NCBI GenBank assembly: GCA_905183005.1
Contig: CAJJDO010000110.1
Coordinates: 302,702 to 366,701 of the forward strand
DNA length: 64,000 bases
Origin: Paramecium pentaurelia
Taxonomy: Eukaryota > Ciliophora > Oligohymenophorea > Peniculida > Parameciidae
Direction of reading: 5' to 3'
The notes under the pieces are model-generated. The model saw only the letters and a program-made list of their open reading frames with translations. It searched no databases and was not told the DNA's origin. A program made the translations under genes and the position numbers. Positions 1 to 13,403 of the stretch are shown here, one piece after another. Within the stretch, counting starts at the first letter, position 1, and each line of letters opens with the position of its first letter.

Positions 1-2950
1 AACTATCCAATCTAAGTAATGAAAGAAAGTATGTTGAAAAAATCAGATGAATTTAAATAAAATTAAATAGCATTTATCCAAAATGTACTAGAATATTTTG
101 ATATTCAAGATTTATAACTCTTTATGCTTGAAACAACAAAATCTAGTGATAGAGATAATTATTTTATTTCCTGTCTTTATTATATTTCACCCTTATATTA
201 GCCATGCTTTTCATTAAATTTTTAATTCTCAAATTATTAAAAATTTTGTAAAGCAGATTTCAAAAAAATTGAAAACAATCATAAGTCTACACTTGAAAAA
301 TCAGAATAAAAACTTAGTACCTTTACATTTTCTTCGAATAAATTATTGATGAGTTATTCTTTATGTTAATTAGGATTATATGAAACCGCTATTAAATCTT
401 ATTAAAAACATATTGCTATATTATAATCAACTGAAGAATAATCAATGACATCAAGCAGAATCAAAATTTATATGTAGAATATGAGAACTATATTCGAACT
501 TTTTTAATTATATTAATCACTGCTATAAACATATAATATTGAATATACTATGCATCCTAGGTTTGAAAAATAAAAATAAGAGAGGAAATTAATTTAAGCA
601 ATACTAGGATATTATTATTCAAATAATTAGGATATTTATAAACTTAAAAATTTGAAATATGATTACCTTACTACATATATTGACCAATTAGAAGAGGTTA
701 GAATTATAAATAAAAATTTTGATAAAAATTGTAAATATTTATTCAGAAACTCTAATTCTTAAATTCATAAGACAATTATTTTATCTATTGTTGCTTATTA
801 GGATGAAAAAATTATGCAATCCCTTTATGATTTAAATTATTTAGATTTTTAATTATTTTTGATTGAACTTTAAAAAGTAGTAGATCTATTTAAATATAAT
901 CGAAATACAGTTTATTATAATGAAACATTTAAGAGTATTTGTGCTATTTATTAATTATCAGTAGCAACATCATAAGATTTCTAATTCTTAGGATAATCAT
1001 ACATTATTGTTAATAAATCATCTTTAATTTTTGAAACTTTAGCTAATAATTATAAATAATAATAATTTTAGGCTTTTTAATTTGATATAAAAGGAGAATT
1101 TTTTTTATTTTCCTCATACTTTGTTGTAAAGACTATATAACGAATTTATAAAGAATTTCTTAAGACATATGTACATAGATATTGTATGAAAAAAACTGCA
1201 TCTAACAATAATGTTCCATTTTTAATTTAAATTTATTCTTTTTGTGCTATCAAAACATTAAAAAAAGAAAATAAAATAATGAATAAATATTTAGACTAAA
1301 CTCTTGCTGATTGGAATTTATTAAATTGTTTAGAATATTAATTATCAGATTAAATATTTAATATTTGGTATCAAATACCTAAAATTGAAAATCCATTAAA
1401 TAGAAAAATGTATGAAAATTTAACAAATAAGTCTTTCGCAAAAGTTTTAACTGATCAAACAAAGGAAGAATTACACATTCATTTATTGACTGGTATACAT
1501 GCATTAAATATTGCTTATTATTATGACGTTTCATTAGAATTCATTTAGAATCTAATTTAAGCTAGAAAAAGATTAGAATATTTAAATAGAATAAAACATA
1601 ATGAAATTGCTGATTAAAATCCATTTCTAACTTAATATTAATTATAAGGTTATCAGAATTATATTGATTATTTGTTACGTAGTTAAATATGTATGTCAAT
1701 TAAAAATATAAGTTAATACATTGAATATCATACATTATTATCCTCCATAAGTTTTTCTGAATAAATATATAGAGATTTAACTTTCTGCACTTTAATTTAC
1801 ATAATATGTAAAAGATCTCATTATTAATATACTAAAAAATTAACAGAATTAGAGAAAGATGCAAAAGAGGCCAAAGAATTTCAAGATTCTTTATAATTGG
1901 AATAATAAATAATTAATGAAATTATAGAGTTAAAAAATTTTAGAGATTTTAAGTAATAAAAAATGAATTTAATATTACCCAAAAAGGCTATTACATTCTT
2001 ATAAACACTTAGTTGTTAAAAGGTTTAAATAGATGAATAATTTGATGATTCATAAATTCAAAAATTTATATAGATATTAATTGAATTATTTAAAACAGGA
2101 GACGAGTAACCTTTATTTTTGTTGGGTGCTATAATAATCAATGTGGAGACTATCAATATAGAAATTTAAATGGCTTTGGAGGCTGAATTAATATAGTAAA
2201 TTTCATAAAAGCGCAGAAAAATGATTGAGAATATTTTAGAAATAGCTGATGAAGAATTTGAAAGTAGACATGATTTAGTTTTAAAGATGATCTATAAAGG
2301 ATAAAGTGTTTTTACAAAGTTTACTGAATTAGAAATAAATTATTCCAATATTTCAATGAAAACATTTAATAATTTTTAAGAAGATGCGCTAAAAGATAAA
2401 TTACAAACTGAATATATTAATGAAAATATCAATTATCAACTAGATAATTAAGAGAGAAAAAAGTTTAAAAGCTTATATGTAGGAATGAGATTTACTACTT
2501 ATTAACCTTTAGTAAAAAGATGTATATCATTTAATGATTCGTTGCTAAGAATAGGAGGATCATCAGAAATTTATGATCAAGTCAATATTTTAAGAAGGTA
2601 TTTAATTATATAATTCTAGCAAATTAATTGAAATTTTATACACAAAATAATTATAAAAACCTGTCAATTTTAATTCAATAAGAGAATAGTTGAAAAGACT
2701 TTCTCAACTAGAAGGAGAATTAGACGATGAATTTGTTGAAAACTCTAAGTAGGGAGGATACGGAAGAATTTAAAAAAGATAATTTGAATATGAACTTGAA
2801 GAATTTGATGAACAAATTGAGACATGGATTCAAGAGAATAGTTAATTATCAAATAAATTTCAAAATATTGAAAATTAAATCAACAAAAATGTACAAAAAA
2901 AAACTATTGCGATGTGTTTAATTTAAAAAAATTCTAATTAAAGATGGTGA
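1..2950 (+). CDS. Large helical protein of unknown function, 3' part
   Basis: The frame is open from the first base of the window with no TGA for about 860 codons. It continues through one 22-nt intron (2598-2619, GTATTT...CTAG) and ends at TGA 2948-2950. TAA and TAG are read as Gln. The N-terminus lies outside the window. The product (over 970 residues here) is rich in Leu, Ile, Lys, Gln and Asn and looks all-helical, with several Tyr/Leu-rich helical stretches and a charged, coiled-coil-like region around 1850-1950. I see no signal peptide, transmembrane run or catalytic motif. The last exon is a Gln/Glu-rich helical tail. TPR- or HEAT-like scaffolding is conceivable but is only an impression; I do not recognise the family. 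A long intact frame plus a canonical tiny intron make it a real gene. Confidence 0.85.
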
Positions 2951-3035
2951 AATATTATATATAGAAATTATTAGCAATATTTTTTATATTTAAATTATTT
3001 AAGATTAAAGCTAACAACTTGTATATTATAGTATA

Positions 3036-6000
3036 TCATTGATGATGTCTATTTTTCTTAATTGATGGACATTTGTCTGGCTATCCAATCTTAACCATTC
3101 TTATATTTGATAATTAGATAAGATATGATCCATCTAATTAAGGATCAAATGAATAAAGATTAAACTCAGCTGTTGTTGGAATATAGTTTTATTTAGTAAA
3201 TTCTAATCTCATTTCATTTTAAATTTAACTATTTAATATATATATATAAATAAATACCTTTTCAGAATTTAATGTTTAATTACAAAGAGACCATCTTTGT
3301 CACTCTTTGATTCAATTTTAAGATCTGCATAAGAAATTCCATTCCATTATTTAAGTTTAATATTAACCCCTTCTAATCCTTTCCATTCTAATTTTGAGTT
3401 ACAATCAAATTCAGCAATTACAGCACCATTAATAATAGAATATTGATAATATTTAGTAAGTTATGCTTTGAATTGTTCTGTCACCTGAGCTTAATTTGTT
3501 ATCTTCATAACATCACTATTTGGATTTATTTTGAATCTACTATTTGTTTATTAAAATTTAGCAGTTTCATGTGAAATAAGTAAACAATCAATATTAGAAT
3601 TAGCATTCATTAGCATCTTCCATTTGAATTAATATGATCCAGTAGAATCTGTATTTGTTTTAAGATCAATAGGTACTTTATTTTCACCAAAAGCATCACA
3701 TTATAAACTCACTGGAACATTGGATGGAAATATTCCACCCTCAGATGTTATTTTACCATCAATTTCACATTAAACAAAATCATCATAATATTATTTTGGA
3801 AAAGTCATTTCGGATTTCTCATTATTTGTTTAAAAGGCTTATGTAACTTTATGATTTTATCCACTTGCATCATTAAAAGATTCTGTTAATTGATATTTGG
3901 TTTCAAATTGTAATTAATCATCTAATATAGACCATTTACCATCTGATCCAGTTTTAGCTTCAAATTCTTTAGTAACAGGATCTGAAGTTAATTTAACATT
4001 CACACCTGATTACCCTTTACCTTTAGGTCCAATAATCTCTCCTCCAACAGTTAATTTTGTGTTAGTAGGTGCTAATTCATATTTAATTTTCACTGGAGGT
4101 AAAGATATTGCTGGACCAGAACATGAGAATTAAATTTTATCAGATTTTACATCTCTATATTTATCAGCTTTAACATCTAATATAAAAGATTCATCCACAT
4201 TCTTATAACAAGGGACCTATAAACTAAATTTTCCAGCAGAATCAGTCTTTCCTGTTATTTAAGTTTTTTCATTTCCTTTAACAGTAGGCTATAAGGATTC
4301 AATTGTCAATGTAGAAGCAGGAGGTGTTTTACCTGATGGATCTGTAATTGTTGAAGTAAGAGTTGCTTAAAGAATGATTCTATCCATCGTTGCATCATGA
4401 GATATACTCTATACTTTATCAGCTTTAATCTGAATATTTGATGATTTATATGGATTAAAGTCTGAATTAGTTATTGAAATAACAGCTGTGTAAATTTAAT
4501 CTTGGACAGCACCAAAACTTAATGAATATTTACCATTTAAATCTGATTTTGTTTACAAATTTGATGCTAAAGGATCAGCCGGATTTAGTATTATTTCTAT
4601 TTGAGCATTTTATACATTTTTTGTTACTCCACTACTATCTGTCAATACACCAGAAACTGTTATTTAAACAGATTTTGTAGATACTACTATTGGTTTGAGT
4701 TTAAGATCTTTTTCTCCACAAGTAAATACTTAAGGAGATAAGGCAGTTTTAGGATATACATCAGATTCCATATCCATTTTTAAAGTAGTGGATACTGAAT
4801 TATAACATTAAAATGGTAATTAGAAATCCCCTTTTGGAGCAGCTACAAATTTATTATATAATTAAGTATTTGTCATTTGAGGGTCTGAGCTTAAAATTTC
4901 AATTTTAGAATTAGAAATTGGTTTTTAATTCATATCAACTAATTATCCACTAATATTACAATCTATAATAGATCTTATTAAAGTAATATCCTTTGAAATG
5001 CTTTATTTATCTTCTTTACCGATGAATTATAATTTTTCATTCACAATATTAAATTATGGTTATGCATCTATATTGAGTGTAGCTTCATAATTTACTCCTC
5101 TTACAACTTCAAAAATTATAGAATATGTTCCATCATTAACACTTTTACTAATAATAGGTTAATTAGATATTGGATCTGATGGTTTTAATGTTAATGTAAT
5201 TTTTAAACCAGGTAATTTGTCTTCCAATTTTTAGTTATCAATTAATTTACCTGTTATTGTAAATGTAGTAGTAACCAATTTAGATTTTATTGAAACTCCT
5301 TAAACTTAAAATTTTGGAGCTACTAATTCTACTTTTTATGTAGTTTCTTAGAGAGAATCTTTAGTTTTTAGAATACATTCTATTTTATCATCATGTTTAG
5401 CCAAAATTTATATAGGAATATCAAAATTTCCATTATTATCAGTTGAGAAATCTTGATTTATATCAGCTCCCTTAGAATCTTTAAATTTGGGACAACTCAA
5501 ATTGATTTTAACTGGTGAATTCAATGTCCCTTTCTCTAAATCAATTTTTCCTTATATCTTAGCATTCACAATAGCTTAATAATTTATATCTGAAATTGGA
5601 ACTTTTTAATTATCACTTTGAATTGTGAATTTTTATTCTATTTTTTACTTCTATTTATTGATATCTATATAAGTAATTATTGCTTTGTAATCTGTATTTG
5701 GATAGATTTTTGGATCAGTTATAGTCCATGTTCCATCTGTTTATGTCTTAGTTTCTAAATTTGCACTTTCAGGATCTGTTATTATACTTAGAGCTAAATT
5801 AGGTACTCCATCTCCATGAGGATCAATTACTTTTCCTGAAAGTATAGCCTTAATTTATATCTTCTCCAAACTTAAAGATATTGGATTTAATTCAGTTAAA
5901 GCTTATGAACATTTAAATTTGGAACTCTTTATGTTTTATTATACATATTGAGGTACATCTATTTACAAATCAACAACATAATCAAATTCTTTATAACATT

Positions 6001-9000
6001 CAAAATCCAAAAAGAAGGATCCTTTATCATCATCTTTAATTGGTAAATTGTAATATTTAGAATCTTTCATAATTGGATCAGATGATGTCATTTTAACAGA
6101 TGCATTTATTATTGGCTTTTTATCAGTGCCAATTAATGTAGAATGTAATTTTGTTAACATTCTAATCCTGTCTATTTCTATATTTTCAGTTAAAGTTTCA
6201 GACTTTTAACATTTTTCTTCAATTCCTTTCTTTTCATAAGGTGAAAATAATGGATCCTTTTTAGCTTATATCTCAAATTTCAATGGATATGCTTATATAG
6301 CTTTGAATTTCAATTCATATGATCCGTCTTTTCCTGATTTTGTTTACAATATTGATTGAGAAGAACTTTAAAAATGTCTTTTATATAAAATGTATGACTC
6401 AAGTATATGCTTACCTGGATTTTAAATGTAAACATCTTGAGGAGTGACAATTAAAGTAATATCAACACCTTCAACTGTTGTAATTGTTTTAGTTTTATCA
6501 CTAACAACTCCTTTTAGAATGATATCAACTGTATTATATGTAACAGGAATATTTGTATTGCTACTCCAAGTTGGAGCAGATACTTTAACATCAACTTTTA
6601 TAGGTTGTACAGGTGAAGCTGTATTAGTACTGCCAGTTCCTGTACTACCTGTTCCAGTTCCTGTACTACCTGTTCCAGAACCACCAGTTCCTGTACTACC
6701 TGTTCCAGAACCACCAGTTCCTGTACTACCTGTTCCAGAACCACCAGCACCTGTATTACCTGTTCCAGAACCACCAGCTCCATTTCCAGTACTACCATTT
6801 GTAACTACGCAGGATAAGGGCTTATCAGCTCCTGCTAATACTTCAATATCTACTGAATATGATCCATCTTCTTTTGTAGTAGTTTCTATAACAATTGGTT
6901 TTCCATCTTTACCCTTTCCATCACAGGTAATTACTAATGGTAATGGAATAGCTGCTTTGCCATCTGCAGGTGTTATTTTACCAGCAATTTTAGCTTTAAC
7001 ATATTTTTAAAACCCTATAACTGGAAAGTTGAAAGTTTATTCCTTATCCATTGTAGGGGTGAATGTCTATACTAGTTATACTAATTATTTTATATCATTA
7101 GTATATTCAATTGTAAATTTATAAGTTGTTGTCGGTATGACAGTTAATTTTTCAACCTACCAATTACCATTTGCATCAGTAACCAAATTAGGATTAGGGA
7201 CGTCTAATACTGGATCTGACTTAAATTTAAGAGCTACTCCTTTCATTGGTTTTTAATCAACATCTATTACTTACCCTTTGATTAATAGAATAGCTGTCTA
7301 TTTTGATAATGTCATAGAATATTTCACTAAATCTTAATCTTTACATTCCAAATCTCCTGTTTTATAAGTTACAGGCACAAATTAAGGCACTTGAAATACA
7401 AATGTTGCTTAAAACTTTATATCTTCATAACAACTAAATGGATATTCAAATGAACCACTATTTATAAATTTAATTAAATTACTCTGCATTATCTGTTATT
7501 TCCTTATTATATAGAGTTTTATCAGGCATTGTTGGATTACTCTCAATAATTTTAATGATTGCATTTTAAATAGGTTTACCAGTTGGATCAACAAGCTTAT
7601 CTTTTATTTTTATATTTTTTATTGTTCTATCCAAAACTACATCAAAAGTTATCTACAAAGGCTGTTTAGAAGAAACATTAATTTATCTTGGAGCAGCTAT
7701 TTTATTCATAAATCCTTGAGCAGTGACTGTTGCTTTTAATTATAAATCTTTATTAGCAGGTACATAGATTTCGGCCTTAAATTTTCCTTGAGCATCTGTA
7801 ATAGCAGACACTGGTTCTATGCTATCTAAAATTGTAAATACAATTTTAGCTCCTTGTACAAACTATACCTATTTTGATGAATCAGTTATGATTCCGGAAA
7901 TCTAAATATATCTATACTCATATTACTTATAAATCCCCTGAAGCTTCTTATAATTTTATTATCCCTAAATCATGAGTGAATTAATCCTTTCTAACATTTA
8001 GATTAAACACTTCATCAAATTCAGAACTCTGTCCAATATATTCATCCTTTGTAATTTGTTCCTTGACATGAATCTTATCAGTTGCTTTTAAAGGTATAAT
8101 GAGATTTATCTTTCCATCTGTTCCACTTACTGCATTCAATGATTCTAATTCTTTATTTGATCCCATGTTCATCCCTCCTATTTAAAATTTTGCTCCAGGT
8201 AATGGTTTAGATAATTAATCTTAAACTAATGCTGTTACGATATATTTGAATTAACCAGGATCCAAATTTATGATTATTGGTAGTTCGTATTTTTTTACAC
8301 TAGATTTAATATATCTATAATTATTACGGCCATAATGCAAATTCCTAAGCATCACGATTCAATTATTAAGAATTCCAATATTCATTTTTAGAAGCAGTAT
8401 AAAGAATAATAAATGTAGGCTTTTAAGAGGGTAATAAAAACCTAACATTTTATTCGCCTTTTTCATCCGTTGTGGCTTTGAAATTTATTTCTTTTGTTTT
8501 TTTATCTTCTGAATAAATTGCGGTAAACATTACTGTTACCCCAGGAAGAGGCTTTGAGTTTGATTGTGTTTTTAACTGAAATTATATTTGATATTTACGA
8601 TTATTAATCCTCTTTAAAACACATCCTAGACTTATACATCAGATTATGGGAATTATAATTTGCCATTAAAAACAATAGTGCCTTTTGAATCTCCAATCCC
8701 ATCTATTTTACCTGATGTTGAAATGTCGTTAAAAGTAGTTGTTGCAATTGCCGTAATTTGGTAAGATGATTGTTTTGGGATTTTTCCTATAAATGTCACA
8801 ATACCTGTTCCTTCAGTCATTTGATCCTTATCTCCAATAATTATATTAGAATTCCTAAATTGATATAAAAATGTACTTAACATTAACAATCACTCCAGAT
8901 AAAGCATAGCCTGAAAAATCAATTACTTTTATTATCACTTAGTAATTGACCTCTTCTAATTCTATTATTTGATTTCCGATATGCTTTGATAATGTAACCA

Positions 9001-9037
9001 GAGCGAAAAGGTGTACTAATAATAAAGATTTTAGCAT
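3036..9037 (-). CDS. Secreted giant protein with Ig-like / carboxypeptidase-regulatory-like repeats
   Basis: The start ATG (9037-9035) opens a hydrophobic signal peptide beginning MLKSLLLVHLFALVTLS. The stop is TGA at 3038-3036. Four introns restore the frame: 8876-8855 (22 nt), 7995-7965 (31 nt), 7482-7458 (25 nt) and 3257-3229 (29 nt). The spliced length is exactly divisible by three, giving about 1,964 residues. The body consists of many roughly 85-100-residue beta-sandwich units with recurring patterns such as a Gly-x-Ile/Val start, a D..G.F/Y.....Y..D strand and an ITDSSG-like turn. These resemble Big/carboxypeptidase-regulatory-like folds of surface adhesins. A Gly/Ser/Thr linker (6636-6790) separates two blocks. 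No clear C-terminal membrane anchor is visible, so it is probably secreted or matrix-associated. A divergently placed Rab6 gene starts 32 bp from its 5' end, so the promoters must be very compact. Function as an adhesin or surface-coat protein is inference. Confidence 0.88.
6636..6790 (-). repeat. Gly/Ser/Thr codon repeat inside the Ig-like protein gene
   Basis: A tandem array of roughly 30-bp units encodes SGTGSTGTGG-type repeats on the minus strand. On the plus strand it reads as Pro-Val-rich frames, which are antisense shadows. It forms a flexible low-complexity linker between beta domains. It is the most GC-rich stretch of this gene and is likely to vary in length between strains by replication slippage. 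Confidence 0.85.
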
Positions 9038-9069
9038 ATTTTGAATTTAACAATATAAATTAATTATAA

Positions 9070-9809
9070 ATGTCCACTTCGGCGAACAAATCCAAAGCAT
9101 TTGCTAAATTCAAAATTGTATTTATTGGCAATCAAGCTGTTGGTAAGACATCAATCATTGCTCGATTTGTATATGAACAAATCCCTTCATCACATCAAGT
9201 ATCAAACAAATTGTGATAATAGCCTACTATTGGAATCGACTTTCTTTCAAAATGCATTTAGGTAGACAATAAAACAGTAAGATTGTAATTATGGGATACT
9301 GCTGGCTAGGAACGTTTTAGATCGTTGATTCCATCTTATATAAGGGATTCTCATGCTGCTGTACTTTGTTATGATGTTTCAAGTATTATTTAAATTTATG
9401 CTTTTAGATACCTAGTCATTTGCAGATATAAAATCATGGCTTGAGTATGTAAGAGAAGAAAGAGGATCTGATGTATTGGGTGTACTCATTGCAAATAAAA
9501 TTGATATTGAAGAAAGGTTAAGTATTAATTAATTTAAGAGTTGTAACAACAGAAGAAGGTGAAAAATTCGCAAAAGAACAAGAATTACTCTATTATGAAG
9601 TCTCAGCTAAGGAGGGAACCAACGTTTAATCAACTTTTAAGAATCTTGCCTTGAAACTCTTTGGTCCAATCCAAGATGTTGATTAGCCAACTACTTTAAG
9701 TTAATAAGATTCTAATTAAGTTCCTTAATCCACTATTGATGGCAAAATTTAATTAAACAAATAAAGCCAACAAAACCCTTAAACAGATTAATAGAAATGT
9801 CAATGTTGA
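9070..9809 (+). CDS. rab6-like: Rab6-type small GTPase
   Basis: Three tiny introns (9199-9222, 24 nt; 9383-9407, 25 nt; 9517-9538, 22 nt) splice four exons into a 222-residue GTPase. Visible motifs in order: P-loop GNQAVGKTS, switch I ATIG-like PTIGIDF, switch II WDTAGQERF, the guanine-binding NKID (canonical NKxD), SAKEG, and a C-terminal CQC followed directly by TGA (9807-9809), a Rab double-geranylgeranylation signal. The segment FRSLIPSYIRDS after switch II is diagnostic of the Rab6 subfamily, which acts in Golgi-to-ER and endosome-to-Golgi retrograde traffic. The C-terminal hypervariable tail is Gln-rich, as is common in ciliates. Only 32 bp separate its ATG from that of the divergent surface-protein gene, so regulatory sequence is minimal. 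This gene confirms the genetic code (TAA/TAG = Gln, TGA = stop) and the intron size class. Confidence 0.96.
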
Positions 9810-9888
9810 TAATAATTGAAAAATAACAATAATTTTCATAAATTATCATCATTAATTTAAAAGACTGAATTATCATACTTATAATAAA

Positions 9889-10200
9889 TCAGATCATTAT
9901 TGTAAACTTCAATGATAATTCAAACATTTCAATTTTCTTCAACTAATTACTTTCAGATTCAGCAATAAATGGATGTCCGCAAGTATCACCACATATTTTT
10001 ATTTTTTTTCAAAACAAATTTTGCATATCTCCCTTCACAAAACTATTCTTTTTTTTATTCAAATTACTTTCCTATACCTAATTTTTTAAACTCAATTTAC
10101 TCTGAATTTCGTTTTCTTTTATATTTTATCGTAGAATTCTAGCTGGTGAAGTTATTTTTTGATTACTGTTTTGATCCTCTGACCAAAATAGGACAATTTA
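9889..10200 (-). pseudogene. RING-like zinc-finger gene relic
   Basis: On the minus strand a stretch encodes ICKICFEKK in one frame. Immediately downstream, in another frame, is ICGDTCGHPF. Together they resemble a RING/zinc-finger C-x2-C ... C-x3-C-x-H pattern, ending at TGA 9891-9889. Upstream, a Lys/Asn/Ser-rich stretch (SEDQNSNQKITSPARILRQN) occupies yet another frame. At least two frame changes are not explained by any GT...AG intron I could find, so I read this as a decayed gene. The spacing of the cysteines makes a Zn-binding origin plausible, but the evidence is limited to one motif. Confidence 0.4.
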
Positions 10201-10822
10201 ATTTTAAGCTTTATTTTTGTTTCATAATTTTCAAAATAAATCTAAATATTATTTACATAAGAAATTATTAATCAATTCTATTTCCCTAATGGTTAATTTT
10301 ATTATTTCAACTTTTTAAACAAAAGAAATTATAATTTATTAAGAATTTTCATCACCAAAAAAATATAACATTTAGAATATCAAAGTTCTTTTCCAAAATA
10401 TTTTATTAAGTTTATTTGAAATATTAAAAAAAATCATTTGCTATATATTGTATTTTGAATCTCTTTATTAGAATACTTTTTTGTTTAAATCAATTTATAA
10501 TTTATAATTAAATTATTTTCTTATGTTATTCTTAATATAAAATTTCGCTACATTAAATACTTGAAGAAGATTGTAATAAGTTTAAGGATGGAAATGAAAA
10601 ATTAAAATCCATTACTTCAAGTTAAATTTAAATTTACTTTTACAAATTTTAATTAGGACATTAATGCACCTTTAGTAATTTAAATCTTCACTCTTTAGAA
10701 TTTTATAATTGGTTAATGAATATGTTATATACTAATCCTAAATTTTACGAATTATGTATGCGATAAAATTATAAATATATATTTTATAATATAAAATTTA
10801 ATTTATTAAAATTCACTAAAAA
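10201..10822. other. AT-rich stretch without a supported gene
   Basis: Very AT-rich. A short plus-strand frame starting with ATG near 10588 runs about 45 codons to TGA and has no recognisable content. The first 200 bp may be the decayed 5' end of the RING-like relic. I see no conserved motif, structured RNA or repeat. Confidence 0.5.
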
Positions 10823-12403
10823 ATGCTACATATGAAGGGATAAACAAAACAATTTAAAATAATCTAGAAAAGATTTTTTATTAAAATAATTAAAAAAAAC
10901 AAATAATTTTTGCTAGTTAGAAAAAATCGAATATGCTCTGCAATAATTGTTTAAAATAAAGTTAAGAGCTAATTTAATCCAAAATTTTAATCTTAAGAAA
11001 TACAAGGATTGATGAAATAATAAATCTATAATTATAAGGGTCTTTTGGAGTTAGAAGAAAGCCTTATAACAAATTGTGAGAGCTTCTTGCTAATTTATAT
11101 TGTTCCTATTGAAAATGTAATAAACCTATATTATTCAAAATTTATTTTACGTAATAGCATCCTTAATTACAAATATAATAAATAAATATTTATCATTAAT
11201 ATTAAATTTTATAAAGTAATATTTAGTATCATTATCTATATTCACATTTTTTAAATTATTTTCATGATTTTTTCAATTTTATCCGCAATAAGGATATAGA
11301 AAATTTATATTTTATCAATTTAAGTAAATATAAATACTATTTTTTCTTATTAAGCAGAAATTGATACTCAAACTGACAAAACGCATATTTAATAAGTTAT
11401 TTTGTAAAATGATAGTGATTCATCTAAATATTTAGAAGCCATAAAAAGAAGCCCATTTTAAATTAACACTAAAGAATGCTAATCTAACTATTCAAATACT
11501 TAGAATTAAATAATTGCTGTGGCTATAGAAAGTAGAAGGCGCTAAAAATAACATTCAAATTATATTACCTTACGCTAGAGGAGTAAAAATTTCAGAAATA
11601 GTATTAAGTTGGCTAAGGTTAAAAGATAACTAATTTCAAGTTCTATGTAATTTAATGTTTCATTTTTTCAGTAAGGCATTTCTTTAAGAACTATTCATTA
11701 AACAATTCAAAAATGAATGATAAATCATTTATCAAACTCCCTCACTTACGTTGGTTTTAGAAGAAACTAAAAACTTCCTTTCATGCGTCGATACTCTTGT
11801 TAAAATTACAAACTTATGTATGTTGATGTAAGTTCACTTGAAAAAATCTCAAAATATAGTAATAAATAATAGAAACATTTTCGGGTTATTGAAATAATAT
11901 CTTAGACATTAAAGCATAAGATTTTATTTACTGATCGTAAAATTGTTTAGCTCTAAGAAAAAATAAATGCCTTTTAGTAACTAAGACTGTTATAATATCC
12001 CTTTATCGTATAAATTAAATAAAAACTTCGAGAGATAAATAGAATATTATTTTAAGACCCTTAAAAATTATGGATCTTGTAGTTCTTATAAAATTTGTAT
12101 AAGTATAAAAATGAAATTCTAACTTATCGTAAATTTTTTTTTATGAGCGGAAAGCCAGATTACATGTACTTAATAAATAATTAAGGATAAATACAACAAG
12201 GGAATTAAAAACATTTCCCTAAAAAAAGTTTGAGAATTATATCTATAAATAGTGTTTTCACCCTATTTTTTTACCTCATAAAAATCAAATATCATATTTT
12301 ATAAATTACAAACATTTGTTAATAATTATATATCGTTAATAATGATATCAAACATATTTCACTTCATTATTATGATTTTTTGTAATAATCACAATAAGAT
12401 TGA
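10823..12403 (+). pseudogene. Unknown protein, single frame interrupted by one in-frame TGA
   Basis: ATG 10823 opens 297 codons to TGA 11714-11716. The same frame then continues, beginning with ATG, to a second TGA at 12401-12403. One frame of about 526 codons with a single TGA is unlikely by chance at this base composition. The first half has a hydrophobic Ile/Phe-rich stretch (about 11180-11330) that could be a membrane segment, followed by a basic Arg/Ser/Gln region. The second half is helical and Gln/Lys-rich, with MSGKPDYMYLI. The last 40 bases overlap the 3' end of the convergent coiled-coil gene, so the true end may be earlier (after about 12200). No GT...AG pair removes the internal TGA cleanly. 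Possibilities are a pseudogene, a sequence error, or two abutting genes. The family is not recognised. Confidence 0.5.
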
Positions 12404-13403
12404 AAATTTACATTAACTTTTTTTTGTTGAATTGTAAATAGATATTACACAAAATGTTTATAATTAAATTAATTTTTTTCTAAGTTGGTTTAATTTTAGT
12501 AAAATTATAAAAATTAATCTTATTTTGATTCAATCTTATTATTATCTACCATAAAACTTAAAAAAAATCCAAACAAATAAAATTTATAATATTAAGGATG
12601 AAATTCGAAAACTTTTTTATGATAAAATAATTAGTATGCAAATTTTTCATCTGCGTTTTAAGATTCCTTTAAACTCTTTATATATTCTTTAATATTTTCA
12701 TATTACTTTTTTTCGTATTGTTCAAATTTTTAGAAATTCTTTATTATGGATTTTTCATAAATAATAAATGTCTTTTCTTGATCTACCCACTAAATCTAAG
12801 TTTCTTAAGGAGGAAAATTCTTCCCTAAACTTTCTCTTGTGTGATCTTTAAATTTGCTAAATAAAATAATTACTAATACATTGCTTTTTCTCGAATTTAA
12901 TTTATATTAGGAGCTATAAATTATTTTTGACCCTATAAATTCTTTACTTGCTCATCCATAGAATTAATTGCTGGAATGATTTGTGATAAAACATTTTAAT
13001 TAAAGTTAGCAACAATTTATATATCTTCTAAGTGTTATTGTTTTAAATTAACATCTTCATTCAAACAATTAGTTTAATACCACTAAATATATTATTTAAA
13101 TTCTTCTAATTCAGGCTCTAACTGTTTCAATAAACTCACAGCATTTTTTTTCTCATTTAATAATATTGAAGATGATCCATTTTATTATAGTAAGTCATAA
13201 TGAATACAATTTGACAAATTCATTTATAAAATTACTTTGTTTCTACATAATTTAACCATAGCATGATTTTTTTATTCTTTAAAAAAATGATTGACTTCTT
13301 TCAACGAATATAATAAATTAACAAAATTTTGCAAATCTTGATATACATAAAATTAAGTTAGAATCTGATTTTGGACCAATGTCTAATCCAACTTTTGTAT
13401 CAT
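12364..13403 (-). CDS. Coiled-coil protein of unknown function
   Basis: ATG at 13403-13401, one 23-nt intron (12879-12857, GTATTA...TTAG), stop TGA at 12366-12364. Splicing gives exactly 339 codons (338 residues). The intron is required: it joins KA|IKFKDHTRE and moves the reading into the frame that encodes a long charged helix (EKSIIKNFQKFEQYEKKQ). The protein is Leu/Gln/Lys/Glu-rich with helical segments throughout, a Glu-rich patch (KQLEPELEEF) near residue 110, and no signal peptide or membrane segment. Similar small coiled-coil proteins are abundant in ciliates, and a cytoskeletal or scaffold role is only a guess. It is convergent with the reading frame at 10823-12403. Confidence 0.8.

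Noticed and set aside
6444..7010. Plus-strand 188-codon Pro/Val-rich protein
   Set aside because: It is antisense to the Gly/Ser/Thr linker of the minus-strand gene. The minus frame has introns, a signal peptide and domain structure.
9070..9809. TGA as a tryptophan codon throughout this organism
   Set aside because: Conserved Trp in intact genes is TGG (for example WDTAGQ of Rab6), and intact genes end at TGA right after functional termini such as CQC.
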